From Roseiarcus sp036513315 (GTDB taxonomy: Bacteria > Pseudomonadota > Alphaproteobacteria > Rhizobiales > Beijerinckiaceae), in assembly GCA_036513315.1 (NCBI GenBank), contig DATBZF010000086.1, positions 39,035-103,034 on the forward strand: a stretch of 64,000 nucleotides of DNA, in the 5' to 3' direction. This document shows, in pieces, positions 34,108 through 42,778 of the stretch; position 1 is the stretch's first letter, and the number at the start of each line of letters is the position of its first letter. Made by a program: the position numbers and the translations under genes. Below the pieces are notes generated by a model, which saw only the letters and a program-made list of their open reading frames with translations, had not been told where the DNA came from and made no database searches.

Positions 34108-34322
34108 CAAACACGTATGAGACGCCGCCAATCGTGGCGACAAAAGCTCATTGATTGCATGGAGGCAATTATGCGCGAGAGGAATTCGAACTCAAGGACG
34201 ATCGCAAAGCGATCGCCGCCGAAGGCGGCGACGGCTTCGCCGTCGTCCTTGACTTCGAATTCCTCTCGCGCTCCGCTCCGCCATGCAAACAATGAGGGAA
34301 TCCGCACTCATCGTTCCTCTCA
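34108..34322 (+). repeat. Nested palindromic repeat, copy D (canonical full form)
   Basis: This is the cleanest copy. The core is 34147-34296. Outer arms are GTTCAAACACGTATGAGACG and a right match TTCCTCTCATTTG; second arms are CTCATTGATTGCATGGAGG and GCCATGCAAACAATGAG; inner arms are GCGAGAGGAATTCGAACTCA and its complement with one central mismatch. The tip has three perfect hairpins in a row: GATCGC-AAA-GCGATC, CCGCC-GAA-GGCGG and GACGGC-TTC-GCCGTC. It separates the MFS gene from the DMGDH-type gene. Confidence 0.9.
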
Positions 34323-34347
34323 TTTGTTTTCGCCCCCTGGACCTCTT

Positions 34348-34430
34348 TGATTCGATGTCCCGCCACACAACACATCTTCCGCGAATTCAATGGAGGCTTG
34401 TCGCCGGGCGCGGCGGGGTTCCCCGCGTCA
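34348..34430 (+). promoter_or_regulatory. Conserved leader block 2 following repeat copy D
   Basis: TTCGATGTCC, TTCAATGGAGG and GCCGGGCGCGGCG repeat the order and spacing of block 1 at 28845-28925. It ends about 65 bases before the DMGDH-type start codon. Its role is not known; promoter, leader RNA or part of the repeat are all possible. Confidence 0.5.
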
Positions 34431-34494
34431 ACGCAAAGGCAAAACGCTTTAACATCCAGGGCCGCGGGCGGCCCTTCATAACGAGGCGCATCCG

Positions 34495-36909
34495 ATGAAA
34501 TCGCATACTCAAGTCGTGGTGATCGGCGGCGGCGTCGTCGGCGCGAGCGTGCTCTATCATCTCACCAAGGGCGGTTGGAAAGACGTGATGCTGATCGAGC
34601 GCGCCGAGCTGACTTCCGGCTCGACCTGGCACGCGGCGGGCGGCATGCATACGCTGAACGGCGACCCGAACGTCGCCAAGCTGCAGCAATATACGATCAA
34701 CCTCTACAAGGAGATCGAGGCGATCTCCGGCCAGTCCTGCGGCATGCATGTCACCGGCGGCCTCAATCTCGCCGGCACCAAAGAGCGGCTCGACTGGCTC
34801 AAAATGGCCAAGGCGCGCGGGCGCTATCTCGGCATGAACCTCGAGATCATCTCCGTCGACGAAGCGGCGCGGATGTATCCGTTCATCGAGAAGAAGCATT
34901 TCGTCGGCGCAATGTTCGATCCGGTCGAGGGCCATCTCGATCCCTGGGGCGTCACCAACGCCTACGCCAAATGCGCGACCATGGCGGGCGCCGAGATCAA
35001 CCGCTTCACCCGCGTCGTCGATCTCAAGCAACGTCCCGACGGCTCGTGGGACGTGATCACCGACAAGGGCGAAGTCGTCGCTGAACATGTCGTCAATTGC
35101 GGCGGCCTGTGGGCTCGCGAAGTCGGCCGCATGGTCGGCATCGAATTGCCGGTGCTGGCGATGGAGCATCATTACCTCATTACCGAGAATATTCCTGGCG
35201 TGATCGACCCGAAGGTGGACAAATTCCACGTCATCGATTTCGAGGGCGAAATATACATGCGCCAGGAAGGCGGCGGCATGCTGATCGGCACTTACGAACA
35301 GGCGTGCCAGCCATGGTCGGAGCGCGAGACGCCGTGGGATTTCGGGCAGAACCTGCTGCCCAACGATCTCGACCGCATCGCGCCGAGCCTGGAGACCGCA
35401 TTCGAACATTTCCCCCAGCTCGGGACGGTCGGCATCCGCAAGGTCGTCAACGGCCCCTTCACCTTCGCCCCCGACGGCAATCCTTTGGTCGGCCCGGTCA
35501 AGGGCATGAGGAATTTCTGGGTCGCCTGCGGCGTGATGGCCGGTTTCAGCCAGGGCGGCGGCGTCGGCCTCGCGCTCGCCAATTGGATGATCGACGGCGA
35601 TCCCGGCCATGACATCTGGGGCATGGATGTTGCGCGTTTCGGCGATTGGGCGACGCTTGCCTATACCAACGCCAAAGTGCGCGAGAATTATTCGCGCCGC
35701 TTCCGCATCCGTTTCCCCAATGAGGAATTGCCGGCGGCGCGGCCGTTGCGCACGACGCCGATCTACGATCGCCTGGTCGCCGAAAACGCGGTGTTCGGCG
35801 AATATTGCTCGCTGGAAAATCCGCTATGGTTCGCCCCCAAGGGGATGGAGCCGCGCGAGGACGTCACCTTCCGCCGCTCGAACGCGCATGAGCATGTCGG
35901 CGCCGAATGTCGCGCCGTCCGCACTGGCGTCGGCATGACGGAAATCGCCAATTACGGCAAGATCGAAGTGGAAGGCCCGCGCGCCGCCGAATTCCTGTCG
36001 CATGTGATGGCCAATAAATTGCCGGCGGTCGGGCGCCTGTCATTGACGCCGATGCTCAACGAACACGGCAGGCTGATCGGCGATTTCACCATCGGGCGCT
36101 ATGCCCCTGACAAGTTCCTGCTGGTCTGCTCCTATGCGGCGGAGGGCTATTATGTCAGGTGGTTCGAGCGCCATGCGCCGAAGGACGGCATCACCATACG
36201 CGCGGCGTCGATGGACTATCCCGGCCTGTCGATCGCCGGCCCGAAATCGCGCGCGCTGCTGCAAAAGCTGACCCATGACGACGTCTCGAACGAGAAATTC
36301 CCGTTCCTGTCGTTCCGCCGCATGGATATCGGCATGATCCCGGCTTTGGTCGGGCGCGTCAGCTTCACCGGCGACCTCGGCTACGAAATCTGGGTGCGGC
36401 CGGAATATCAGCGCGCGCTCTACGACCTGTTGCTGAAGGAAGGCGCCGAATTCGGGCTGACGCAATTCGGCATGCGCGCGCTTTTATGCATGCGCCTGGA
36501 GAAGAGCTTCGGCACCTGGTTTCGCGAATACCGGCCGATCTATGGGCCCTATGAGGCGGGGCTCGGCCGCTTCGTCGATCTCAAGAAGAATGATTTCATC
36601 GGCCGCGAGGCGGCGGCGCGCGAAAAGGAAAGCGGCGGCAAATTGCGCCTGCAATGTTTCGTCGTCGACGCGCTCGACGCCGACGCGATCGGCGACGAGC
36701 CGATCTGGCATGACGGCAAAGTCATCGGCTGGGTGACGTCGGGCGGCTATGGCCATAGCGTCGGCAAGTCGCTGGCGCTCGGCTATATCGAGAAAGAGGC
36801 GGCCGGCGCGAATGACGGCTTCGAGATCGAGATCATCGGCGAGCGCCGCCCCGCCACAAGGCTCGACGCGCCGATCTTCGATCCGCAGGGCCTGCGCATG
36901 CGGGGATAG
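34495..36909 (+). CDS. FAD-dependent dimethylglycine/sarcosine dehydrogenase-type enzyme with GcvT domain
   Basis: This 804-residue enzyme oxidatively demethylates an N-methyl amino acid and passes the one-carbon unit to tetrahydrofolate. An N-terminal DAO domain (VVVIGGGVVGASVLYHL) has the FAD-linking type histidine in SGSTWHAAGG (His46). The first half continues to about residue 420, with WVACGVMAGFSQGGGVG as the FAD C-terminal motif. The second half is a GcvT-like folate domain (MTEIANYGKIEVEGP, VGRVSFTGDLGYEIWV, FIGREAAAREKESGG) plus GcvT C-terminal barrel (GWVTSGGYGHSVGKSLALGY). A GAGG site precedes the ATG. It fits with MttB and the MFS as a serial demethylation route. Confidence 0.95.
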   Translation: MKSHTQVVVIGGGVVGASVLYHLTKGGWKDVMLIERAELTSGSTWHAAGGMHTLNGDPNVAKLQQYTINLYKEIEAISGQSCGMHVTGGLNLAGTKERLDWLKMAKARGRYLGMNLEIISVDEAARMYPFIEKKHFVGAMFDPVEGHLDPWGVTNAYAKCATMAGAEINRFTRVVDLKQRPDGSWDVITDKGEVVAEHVVNCGGLWAREVGRMVGIELPVLAMEHHYLITENIPGVIDPKVDKFHVIDFEGEIYMRQEGGGMLIGTYEQACQPWSERETPWDFGQNLLPNDLDRIAPSLETAFEHFPQLGTVGIRKVVNGPFTFAPDGNPLVGPVKGMRNFWVACGVMAGFSQGGGVGLALANWMIDGDPGHDIWGMDVARFGDWATLAYTNAKVRENYSRRFRIRFPNEELPAARPLRTTPIYDRLVAENAVFGEYCSLENPLWFAPKGMEPREDVTFRRSNAHEHVGAECRAVRTGVGMTEIANYGKIEVEGPRAAEFLSHVMANKLPAVGRLSLTPMLNEHGRLIGDFTIGRYAPDKFLLVCSYAAEGYYVRWFERHAPKDGITIRAASMDYPGLSIAGPKSRALLQKLTHDDVSNEKFPFLSFRRMDIGMIPALVGRVSFTGDLGYEIWVRPEYQRALYDLLLKEGAEFGLTQFGMRALLCMRLEKSFGTWFREYRPIYGPYEAGLGRFVDLKKNDFIGREAAAREKESGGKLRLQCFVVDALDADAIGDEPIWHDGKVIGWVTSGGYGHSVGKSLALGYIEKEAAGANDGFEIEIIGERRPATRLDAPIFDPQGLRMRG

Positions 36910-37049
36910 GTCCGCGAGGGCGCGCCGACGACTGCGAAGCAGCGGCCGCCCGCCGCCGCCTCGCATCGCCCTTTTCGTCAGCGCGGCGCAAGCCCGTTCG
37001 CTTAGTCTGCCCTCGAGAAGGACCGGCCGCGCGCGGCGGCGGAGGGTGC

Positions 37050-39416
37050 ATGAACCGGAAACAGCGGCGAGCCGAGGAAAAACTGGGTCGCGACCGCCCG
37101 GCGATGGCTCTTGACGCCAGGGCCATGCCGCTGTTCGCCCATGCGGTCGCCTGTCACCAGGCCGGCCGGCTCGCCGAGGCCGAGAGCCATTACCGCCAGG
37201 TCCTCGCCATCGATCCCGATCACGCGGAAACCCATCATTATCTTGGAATCCTCGCTTCGCAGGTCGGCCGCGGCGACATCGCCATCGCGATGATCGCCAA
37301 CGCGATCGCGCTCAAGGGCCTCGAGCCGAGCTTCCATGACAGCCTCGGCAATGCCTTCAAGAGCCAGGGCAGGCTCGATGAAGCGGCGGCCTCGCACCGG
37401 CGGGCGCTTGCCTTGCGGCCCGACTTTTTCGAAGCGCATGTCAATCTCGGCAATGTGCTGAAAGAGCAGGGCAGGCTGGACGACGCCGTCCGATCCTATC
37501 GCAGCGCCTTGGCGCTGAAGCCGGACTCCGCGATCGCGCACAACAATCTCGGCGCCGCGCTCAAGGAACAGGGCAGCGCGCGCGACGCCGAAGCCTCGTG
37601 CAGGCGGGCGCTCGCGCTCCAGGCAGACTATCCGGAGGCGCATTGCAATCTCGGCGTAGCGCTTACCGAACAGGGCAGGTTCGACGAGGCGATCATCTGC
37701 CTGAAGCGGGCGCTCGCCATCAAGCCCGACTATGTCAACGCTTCCTACAATCTCGGCAACACGCTCTGGCGGCGCGGCGCTCTCGCGGAGGCGATCGCCG
37801 CCTATGAGGGCGCGCTGGCGCTCAAGCCGAATTTCGTCGAAGCGCTCAACAATCTTGGCGCTGTGCTTTGCGAGCTCGGCAGGCCGGCCGACGCGATGAG
37901 CATCTATCGGCGGGCCCTGGCGCTGAAGCCGGATTTCGCCGACGCCCACAACAATCTCGGCAATGCGCTGATGGATCAGGGCCTGCTCGATGAAGCGATG
38001 GCTTCGTTTGCGCGGGCGCTTGCGCTCAAGCCTGGCTATACCGACGCTTACAGCAATGTCGGACTCGCCTTGACCGACCAGGGCAGGCTCGAGGATGCGG
38101 CCGCCTCATTCGAACAGGCGCTCGCACTGAAGCCCGATTACACCGACGCTCACAGCAATCTGCTGATGAGCCAGCATTACGCCGAGCACATCTCGAACGC
38201 CGAACGCCTCGCTGCGGCCCGTCGCTTCAACGACAGCCTCAAACAAAAAACGCCGGCGAGGATTTTCGTCAACGATCCGCAGCCGGCGCGCCGTTTGCGC
38301 ATTGGCTATGTCTCGGGCGACTTTCGCGTACATCCGGTCGGCTATTTCCTCGCTCATGTGTTGGAAGCGCACGATCAGGCCGCCATCGAGATCTTCTGTT
38401 ACAGCAATTCCATGAAGGCGGACGCCATGACGCACCGATTGCAGGCGGCGTCCGACCAATGGCGCGCCATCGTCGGGATGGCCGATGCCGACGCCGCGGC
38501 GATGATCATGCGCGATCGCATTGACATATTGATCGATCTTGCCGGCCATACCGGCAAGAACCGACTGCCGCTGTTCGCCTTGCGGCCCGCGCCCGTCCAG
38601 GCCTCCTGGCTCGGCTATTACGGCACGACCGGCCTCGATGCGATCGATTATCTCTTAATGGATGAAGCCGCCGTTCCATCAGGCGAAGAGAGCGACTACT
38701 CCGAGACAATCGTGCGCTTGCCCTTCGGGCGTTTTTGCTACGCCCCGCCCGACTACGCGCCGACGCCAAGCGATCCGCCCTCGCTGCAACGGGGCTTTGT
38801 CACCTTCGGCAGTTTCAACAACCTCACCAAAATGGGTCCCAATGTCGTCGCGCTATGGGCGGACGTGCTCCGCGCCGCGCCTGGCTCGCGTCTGTTGCTC
38901 AAGTGGAAATCGCTCGACGATTCGCATGTTCGCCGCGGCATCGTCGCCGCGTTCGAGGCTGTCGGAATCGCCTCGGAGCGGCTGGCGCTGCGCGGTTTTT
39001 CTCCGCATCCCGAAATGTTGGCTGGATATAGCGACATCGATGTCGCGCTCGATCCTTTTCCCTTCGGCGGCGGCCTGACCTCTTGCGAGGCCTTGTGGAT
39101 GGGCGTTCCGGCAGTGACCTTGCCGCGCGATCGACCGGCTTCGCGCCAGACCGCTGGATTTCTGGGCGCTGTCGGATTGGGCGCGTGTATCGCTTCGTCT
39201 CACGACGACTATGTCAGGCGTGCCGTCGCATTTGCCGCCGACCGCGACCGCCTGACGGAACTGCGGCGCACGCTGCGGTCCCGCATGGCCGCTTCGCCCC
39301 TGTGCGACGGCGCCCTTTTCACGCCCACGCTGGAGGCGGCTTATCGGCAAATGTGGACGCGATGGACCGACGCGAATTCCGGACCGGGGCCTTCATTTTT
39401 GCCCGTTAACGTCTGA
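37050..39416 (+). CDS. TPR-repeat O-GlcNAc transferase homologue, SPINDLY type (GT41)
   Basis: This 788-residue protein is a bacterial relative of eukaryotic O-GlcNAc transferase. About ten 34-residue TPR units fill residues 25-375 (typical unit ending AHNNLGAALKEQG). The catalytic GT41 half begins near 412 with LRIGYVSGDFRVHPVGYFLA and includes the DLAGHTGKNRLPLFALRPAP and QASWLGYYGTTGLDAIDY stretches, the lysine in FGSFNNLTKMGP that matches the essential Lys842 of human OGT, and DPFPFGGGLTSCEALWMGVP for UDP-sugar binding. A GGAGGG site precedes the ATG. Targets are unknown; similar proteins modify surface proteins or flagellin. It has no obvious operon partner. Confidence 0.94.
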   Translation: MNRKQRRAEEKLGRDRPAMALDARAMPLFAHAVACHQAGRLAEAESHYRQVLAIDPDHAETHHYLGILASQVGRGDIAIAMIANAIALKGLEPSFHDSLGNAFKSQGRLDEAAASHRRALALRPDFFEAHVNLGNVLKEQGRLDDAVRSYRSALALKPDSAIAHNNLGAALKEQGSARDAEASCRRALALQADYPEAHCNLGVALTEQGRFDEAIICLKRALAIKPDYVNASYNLGNTLWRRGALAEAIAAYEGALALKPNFVEALNNLGAVLCELGRPADAMSIYRRALALKPDFADAHNNLGNALMDQGLLDEAMASFARALALKPGYTDAYSNVGLALTDQGRLEDAAASFEQALALKPDYTDAHSNLLMSQHYAEHISNAERLAAARRFNDSLKQKTPARIFVNDPQPARRLRIGYVSGDFRVHPVGYFLAHVLEAHDQAAIEIFCYSNSMKADAMTHRLQAASDQWRAIVGMADADAAAMIMRDRIDILIDLAGHTGKNRLPLFALRPAPVQASWLGYYGTTGLDAIDYLLMDEAAVPSGEESDYSETIVRLPFGRFCYAPPDYAPTPSDPPSLQRGFVTFGSFNNLTKMGPNVVALWADVLRAAPGSRLLLKWKSLDDSHVRRGIVAAFEAVGIASERLALRGFSPHPEMLAGYSDIDVALDPFPFGGGLTSCEALWMGVPAVTLPRDRPASRQTAGFLGAVGLGACIASSHDDYVRRAVAFAADRDRLTELRRTLRSRMAASPLCDGALFTPTLEAAYRQMWTRWTDANSGPGPSFLPVNV

Positions 39417-39542
39417 GCCACGGATTTGCGCCGCCGGCAGGGCCGGCCGTCCGCCCATGATTTCCAGCAGTTTTCTGCGATGAAACCATCAGGCGCGCAA
39501 TGCGTTTCTCCGTCTGAGGATGGATAATTCGAGCGAGGACTC

Positions 39543-39962
39543 ATGCTGAATGCAACGCTTCCGTTTTACAAGATTTCGCACGCGATCATCGCGGGCGCGG
39601 CCAGCCTTTCTTTATTGTATCAGGCGGGGCCGCTTCATGCGCAACCGGCCAGAGCGGATCTTTCCTTGGGCCGCGGATTCATCTGCAACACAGCTGAGGA
39701 AGTCCAAACCGTCGCAACGCCTGACGACAGCAAAATCCCTGAGCGCGTGGCCAACGTGAACAGCCGTTTCGGCAAAGATTCCTGCACATTCGCGACCGCG
39801 TTGTTTCGGCCGAGCGGCGAGAACAAACTGTCCCTGAGCGATGGCGGCGTGAAAATCGAGCATGTCGAATTGCTGGGCTATCTGGTCGGCGACGAGCTGA
39901 AAACGCTACCGCAGCCGATTGAGCAATATTTCGGCGCCGTGGATGGCGCGCCGGGCGCCTGA
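39543..39962 (+). CDS. Secreted hypothetical protein
   Basis: This 139-residue protein has a signal peptide (IIAGAASLSLLYQAGPLHA) and a mature part starting QPARADLSLGRGFICNT, with a second cysteine in GKDSCTFATALF, so one disulfide is possible. ISVE-type motifs of known families are not seen. A GAGGA ribosome site stands 6 bases before the ATG. The gene is followed by another small exported protein gene 54 bases on, perhaps in the same unit. No function can be given. Confidence 0.7.
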   Translation: MLNATLPFYKISHAIIAGAASLSLLYQAGPLHAQPARADLSLGRGFICNTAEEVQTVATPDDSKIPERVANVNSRFGKDSCTFATALFRPSGENKLSLSDGGVKIEHVELLGYLVGDELKTLPQPIEQYFGAVDGAPGA

Positions 39963-40016
39963 GCAGCGGAACCGATCCCGGTTCGGACCCGTTTTCTCTT
40001 GAGAAAGGCGTTAATC

Positions 40017-40283
40017 ATGGCCCATAGAACCCTGGTCCTTTGCCTATCGATGATCGTGCTGGCGGCGCCCCTGCAAGCCTTTGGCGCCGGCGCGAGCGAC
40101 CCTGACGGCGCCCCGCCGCCTCCGGCCGCGGCGACCAATAACGCCCCGCCGGAGAAGGTCGCCCCGAACAGAGCCGATGCGCCCGGCGTCATGGCGCCGA
40201 AGGCGACGCCGTCGGCCGATGCGATCAAGCCGAATGGTTCCGCATCGAGCGGGCGGAACGACGCGGCGCCCCAGGTCAAATAG
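40017..40283 (+). CDS. Small secreted Ala/Pro-rich protein
   Basis: This 88-residue product has a signal peptide (MAHRTLVLCLSMIVLAAPLQAFG) and a low-complexity tail rich in alanine, proline and aspartate (DPDGAPPPPAAATNNAPPEK in part). It has no cysteine in the mature part and looks intrinsically disordered. A GAGAAAGG ribosome site supports the ATG. Such proteins are common in Rhizobiales envelopes and have no known role. Confidence 0.6.
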   Translation: MAHRTLVLCLSMIVLAAPLQAFGAGASDPDGAPPPPAAATNNAPPEKVAPNRADAPGVMAPKATPSADAIKPNGSASSGRNDAAPQVK

Positions 40284-40424
40284 GCGCGTCGGCGCCGCGG
40301 CGAGAAGCTATCTTCCGCGGACCCGGCGCCCGCGCCAAATCAGGCGCCGGCGCCCGCGCCCTCCGACTCATGAATCAGCGTGCATGACATGGCCCAACGA
40401 ACGCGGCCCCAAATCGCCGGTGGC

Positions 40425-40492
40425 GCGTGTGCGGCCATAGCTCCTCCAATGATTGCATGGAGGCGATTGTGCGCGAGAGGAATATTGCTCTC
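40425..40492 (+). repeat. Nested palindromic repeat, copy E (left half only)
   Basis: CCAATGATTGCATGGAGGC and GATTGTGCGCGAGAGGAAT match the left flank and the start of the inner arm of other copies. The right half is missing. It stands about 80 bases before the modE start and may therefore overlap its promoter. Confidence 0.75.
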
Positions 40493-40574
40493 GGTTCAGG
40501 AAGAGCGGCTGACGCCGAAGCCCTTGCCGCGCCCTTCGTTCCGAAGCAACATGGCGCTGGACATCAGGAAAGCC

Positions 40575-40922
40575 ATGCAGACCCGCCTCACCATCCGCCT
40601 CGATTTCGACGGCAGCCGCCGGCTCGGCCCCGGCAAGATCGCTCTGCTCGAATCGATCGGCGAGACCGGATCGATTTCCGCGGCGGGGCGCGCCCATGCG
40701 ATGTCCTATCGTAAGGCCTGGTTGCTGGTCGAAGAGATGAACCGTATGTTCGCCAAGCCGCTGGTCGCCGCCCGCCCCGGCGGGGTGAGGGGCGGCGGCG
40801 CCGAATTGACCGCCGCCGGCGTCCAGGTCGTCGCCCTGTACCGCGCGGCGGAGCGCAAGATGCGGGTCGGCGCCAGGGCCGAGATCGCCCGGATGGAGAA
40901 GGCGCTGGCGACGGTCGGGTGA
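40575..40922 (+). CDS. modE: Short ModE-family molybdenum-dependent regulator (DNA-binding domain only)
   Basis: ModE senses molybdate and controls its uptake and use. The 115-residue product covers just the N-terminal winged-helix domain: LTIRLDFDGSRRLGPGKIAL, the helix-turn-helix GSISAAGRAHAMSYRKAW and the wing RPGGVRGGGAELTAAG. The two MOP/TOBE molybdate-binding domains of full E. coli ModE (about 260 residues) are absent, as in many alphaproteobacteria, so a partner Mop protein such as that at 48222-48428 might supply sensing, which is speculative. I prefer the ATG at 40575 with AGGA before it; an ATG 24 bases earlier is also in frame. Confidence 0.85.
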   Translation: MQTRLTIRLDFDGSRRLGPGKIALLESIGETGSISAAGRAHAMSYRKAWLLVEEMNRMFAKPLVAARPGGVRGGGAELTAAGVQVVALYRAAERKMRVGARAEIARMEKALATVG

Positions 40923-41109
40923 GCGGCAAGCTGCCGAAGCAGGCCTGACCGGCGCGATCCGCGCCGCGGCCATCCCGAAACGCTGCGTCGCCGGCATTTG
41001 CCCGATGTCGCGGCCAGAACGCCATGCGACGCTGCCGTCGCGCGCCAGCGGACCGTAAAGACGTAGCGCGGCGTCATTGGCCGACACGGGAAAACCGGAG
41101 CGTCTCGCC

Positions 41110-41328
41110 ATGCCATTTTATGGGAAACAATTGCCTCGGGCGCGCCGGCTGGCGGCGCCGGAGCAGGGGTTCAGTCTCGGCCTCGCAGGGCTCGCTCTCT
41201 TCCTGTCCGTGTTCGTCTGTGCGCTTCTCATCAACCGCGCCGGCGTCCTCGACGGCCTTCAACGCGCGGGCGACGTCATCGAGAACGGCCTGCGCTTGAT
41301 CGGCAGCGTCGACGTGCCGTTCGGATAA
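41110..41328 (+). CDS. Small single-pass membrane protein
   Basis: The 72-residue frame has a basic N terminus (MPFYGKQLPRARRLAAPEQ) and one hydrophobic helix (SLGLAGLALFLSVFVCALLI), then a short amphipathic tail. It looks like a real small membrane protein but no family is recognised and the ribosome site is weak. The intervals on either side hold nothing recognisable. Confidence 0.45.
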   Translation: MPFYGKQLPRARRLAAPEQGFSLGLAGLALFLSVFVCALLINRAGVLDGLQRAGDVIENGLRLIGSVDVPFG

Positions 41329-41516
41329 TCGCCATTGGGCGGGAATCGCGCGCAGGCGGCGGTCGGCTGAAGAAGACAATCCCCGCAATAGGCGCGGCGC
41401 ATCGCATCGGTTTCGACGCATTGCCCAAACGGCCCGCCTGTGCTCGATAGCGGCGTCGGCATCGGCGGCGCAGACCGCCACCGAAGCGTCAGCATCTTCC
41501 GTCCAAGGAGCTCAAT

Positions 41517-42278
41517 TTGTCATTCGCTAGCTATCCCAGCCTTAATGGCGCAGTCGTCTTCATCACCGGCGGCGCCTCCGGCATCGGACAGGATATGGTG
41601 CGGGCTTTCGCCGCGCAGCAGGCGCATGTCGGCTTCGTCGACATCGACGCGGAAGGCGGCGCCAGGCTGGCGGATGAATTGACGGGCGCCGGCGCGAAAG
41701 TACGGTTCGAGCGCTGCGATCTGCGCGACATCGCCTCGCTCGGCGCCGCTTTCGCCGCGTTGAAAACCGCCCTCGGCCCGGCCGGCGTGCTCATCAACAA
41801 TGCGGCGCGCGACGATCGACATGGCTGGCAGGAGGTGACGCCGGAATATTACGACGAGCGCATCGCCGCCAATCTGCGCCATATGTTCTTTGCAATCCAG
41901 ACCGTGGCGCCCGACATGATCGCCGCCGGCAAGGGCTCGATCATTAATTTCGGCTCGAATTCCTGGTTCGAGGCGGTGGGCGGCATGCCGGTCTACACCA
42001 CTTCGAAAGCCGGCGTGCATGGCATGACCCGCGCCTTCGCCAGGGATCTCGGCCAGCACCGCATCCGCGTCAATACCATCGTGCCGGGCTGGGTGATGAC
42101 CGAGCGACAGAAGGCCCTATGGGCCAAGCCCGACGCGATCGCGCGCCATCTCGCGCGCCAATGCCTGCCCGACCTGATCGAGCCGGTCTATCTCGCGCGC
42201 ATGGCTTTGTTCCTCGCCTCCGATGATGCGGCGATGTGCACGGCCAATAATTACATGGTCGAAGCCGGATCGATCTAA
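41517..42278 (+). CDS. SDR-family oxidoreductase
   Basis: This 253-residue NAD(P)-dependent dehydrogenase has the cofactor motif TGGASGIG, an acidic residue after strand 2 (FVDIDAEGG, which favours NAD), NNAARDD, a catalytic Ser in INFGSNSWF, and YTTSK with the Tyr-Lys pair. The C-terminal LASDDAAMCTANNYMVEAGSI matches sugar dehydrogenase-like SDRs. Translation starts at a TTG with AAGGAG six bases upstream. Its stop overlaps the end of a convergent hypothetical gene by 4 bases. The substrate is unknown; sugar or aldose dehydrogenases look closest. Confidence 0.9.
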   Translation: MSFASYPSLNGAVVFITGGASGIGQDMVRAFAAQQAHVGFVDIDAEGGARLADELTGAGAKVRFERCDLRDIASLGAAFAALKTALGPAGVLINNAARDDRHGWQEVTPEYYDERIAANLRHMFFAIQTVAPDMIAAGKGSIINFGSNSWFEAVGGMPVYTTSKAGVHGMTRAFARDLGQHRIRVNTIVPGWVMTERQKALWAKPDAIARHLARQCLPDLIEPVYLARMALFLASDDAAMCTANNYMVEAGSI

Positions 42279-42667
42279 GGAGGCGCGGCCGAGTGCGGCG
42301 CTTCCGCCGCCGTCCGCCGCGAGTTCCTTGGTTTGGCCGATCCGGCCCGCGCTCGCGATCCCTTCGGATGCTTGGCGTCCTTGGCCGCCTGCTTGACGGC
42401 GCGGCGAACCGCCAGCCGCCACTGCGGCCCCACATGGTCCGGCGGCGAAGCGCTCTCGGCGCTGTCGGGCGATCCACGGCTCGATTCGATCACTTCCTCG
42501 AAGGCGCGAAAGAGGCTCGCCCGTTCGAGGCTTTCGAGTTCCTCGCCGAGATCGGCCTCCACGGCCATCTGTCGCTGAAGCGCATTGACGCCGCCAAAGA
42601 CCCCCGGGCCGGCAAAACGAAACGCACGCGCCACGCTCTCAGCCAGAAGGTCCTGTTCCTGGGTCAT
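42275..42667 (-). CDS. Hypothetical protein
   Basis: This 130-residue frame starts with an ATG preceded by AGGGAG at a good distance, which supports translation. The first half (EQDLLAESVARAFRFAGPG, LGEELESLERASLFRAFEEV) is a likely helical domain and the second half is basic and low complexity (KQAAKDAKHPKGSRARAGSA), perhaps nucleic-acid binding. No family is recognised. It converges on the SDR gene with a 4-base overlap. Confidence 0.5.
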   Translation of the reverse strand: MTQEQDLLAESVARAFRFAGPGVFGGVNALQRQMAVEADLGEELESLERASLFRAFEEVIESSRGSPDSAESASPPDHVGPQWRLAVRRAVKQAAKDAKHPKGSRARAGSAKPRNSRRTAAEAPHSAAPP

Positions 42668-42778
42668 GACGATCTCCCTGTCGTCGCCTCCCTGAGCGCT
42701 TCATCCGCGCCAAGTCTGGCGAAGGTGTGGCGAAAGCGTTCACATTTCTTAACAAATGGGGAGCCGCGGCCGGCCAGA

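Noticed and set aside
34322..34494. Glycine-type riboswitch before the DMGDH-type gene
   Set aside because: The position is plausible but I could not find the conserved glycine aptamer core; only the leader block shared with 28845-28925 is supported.
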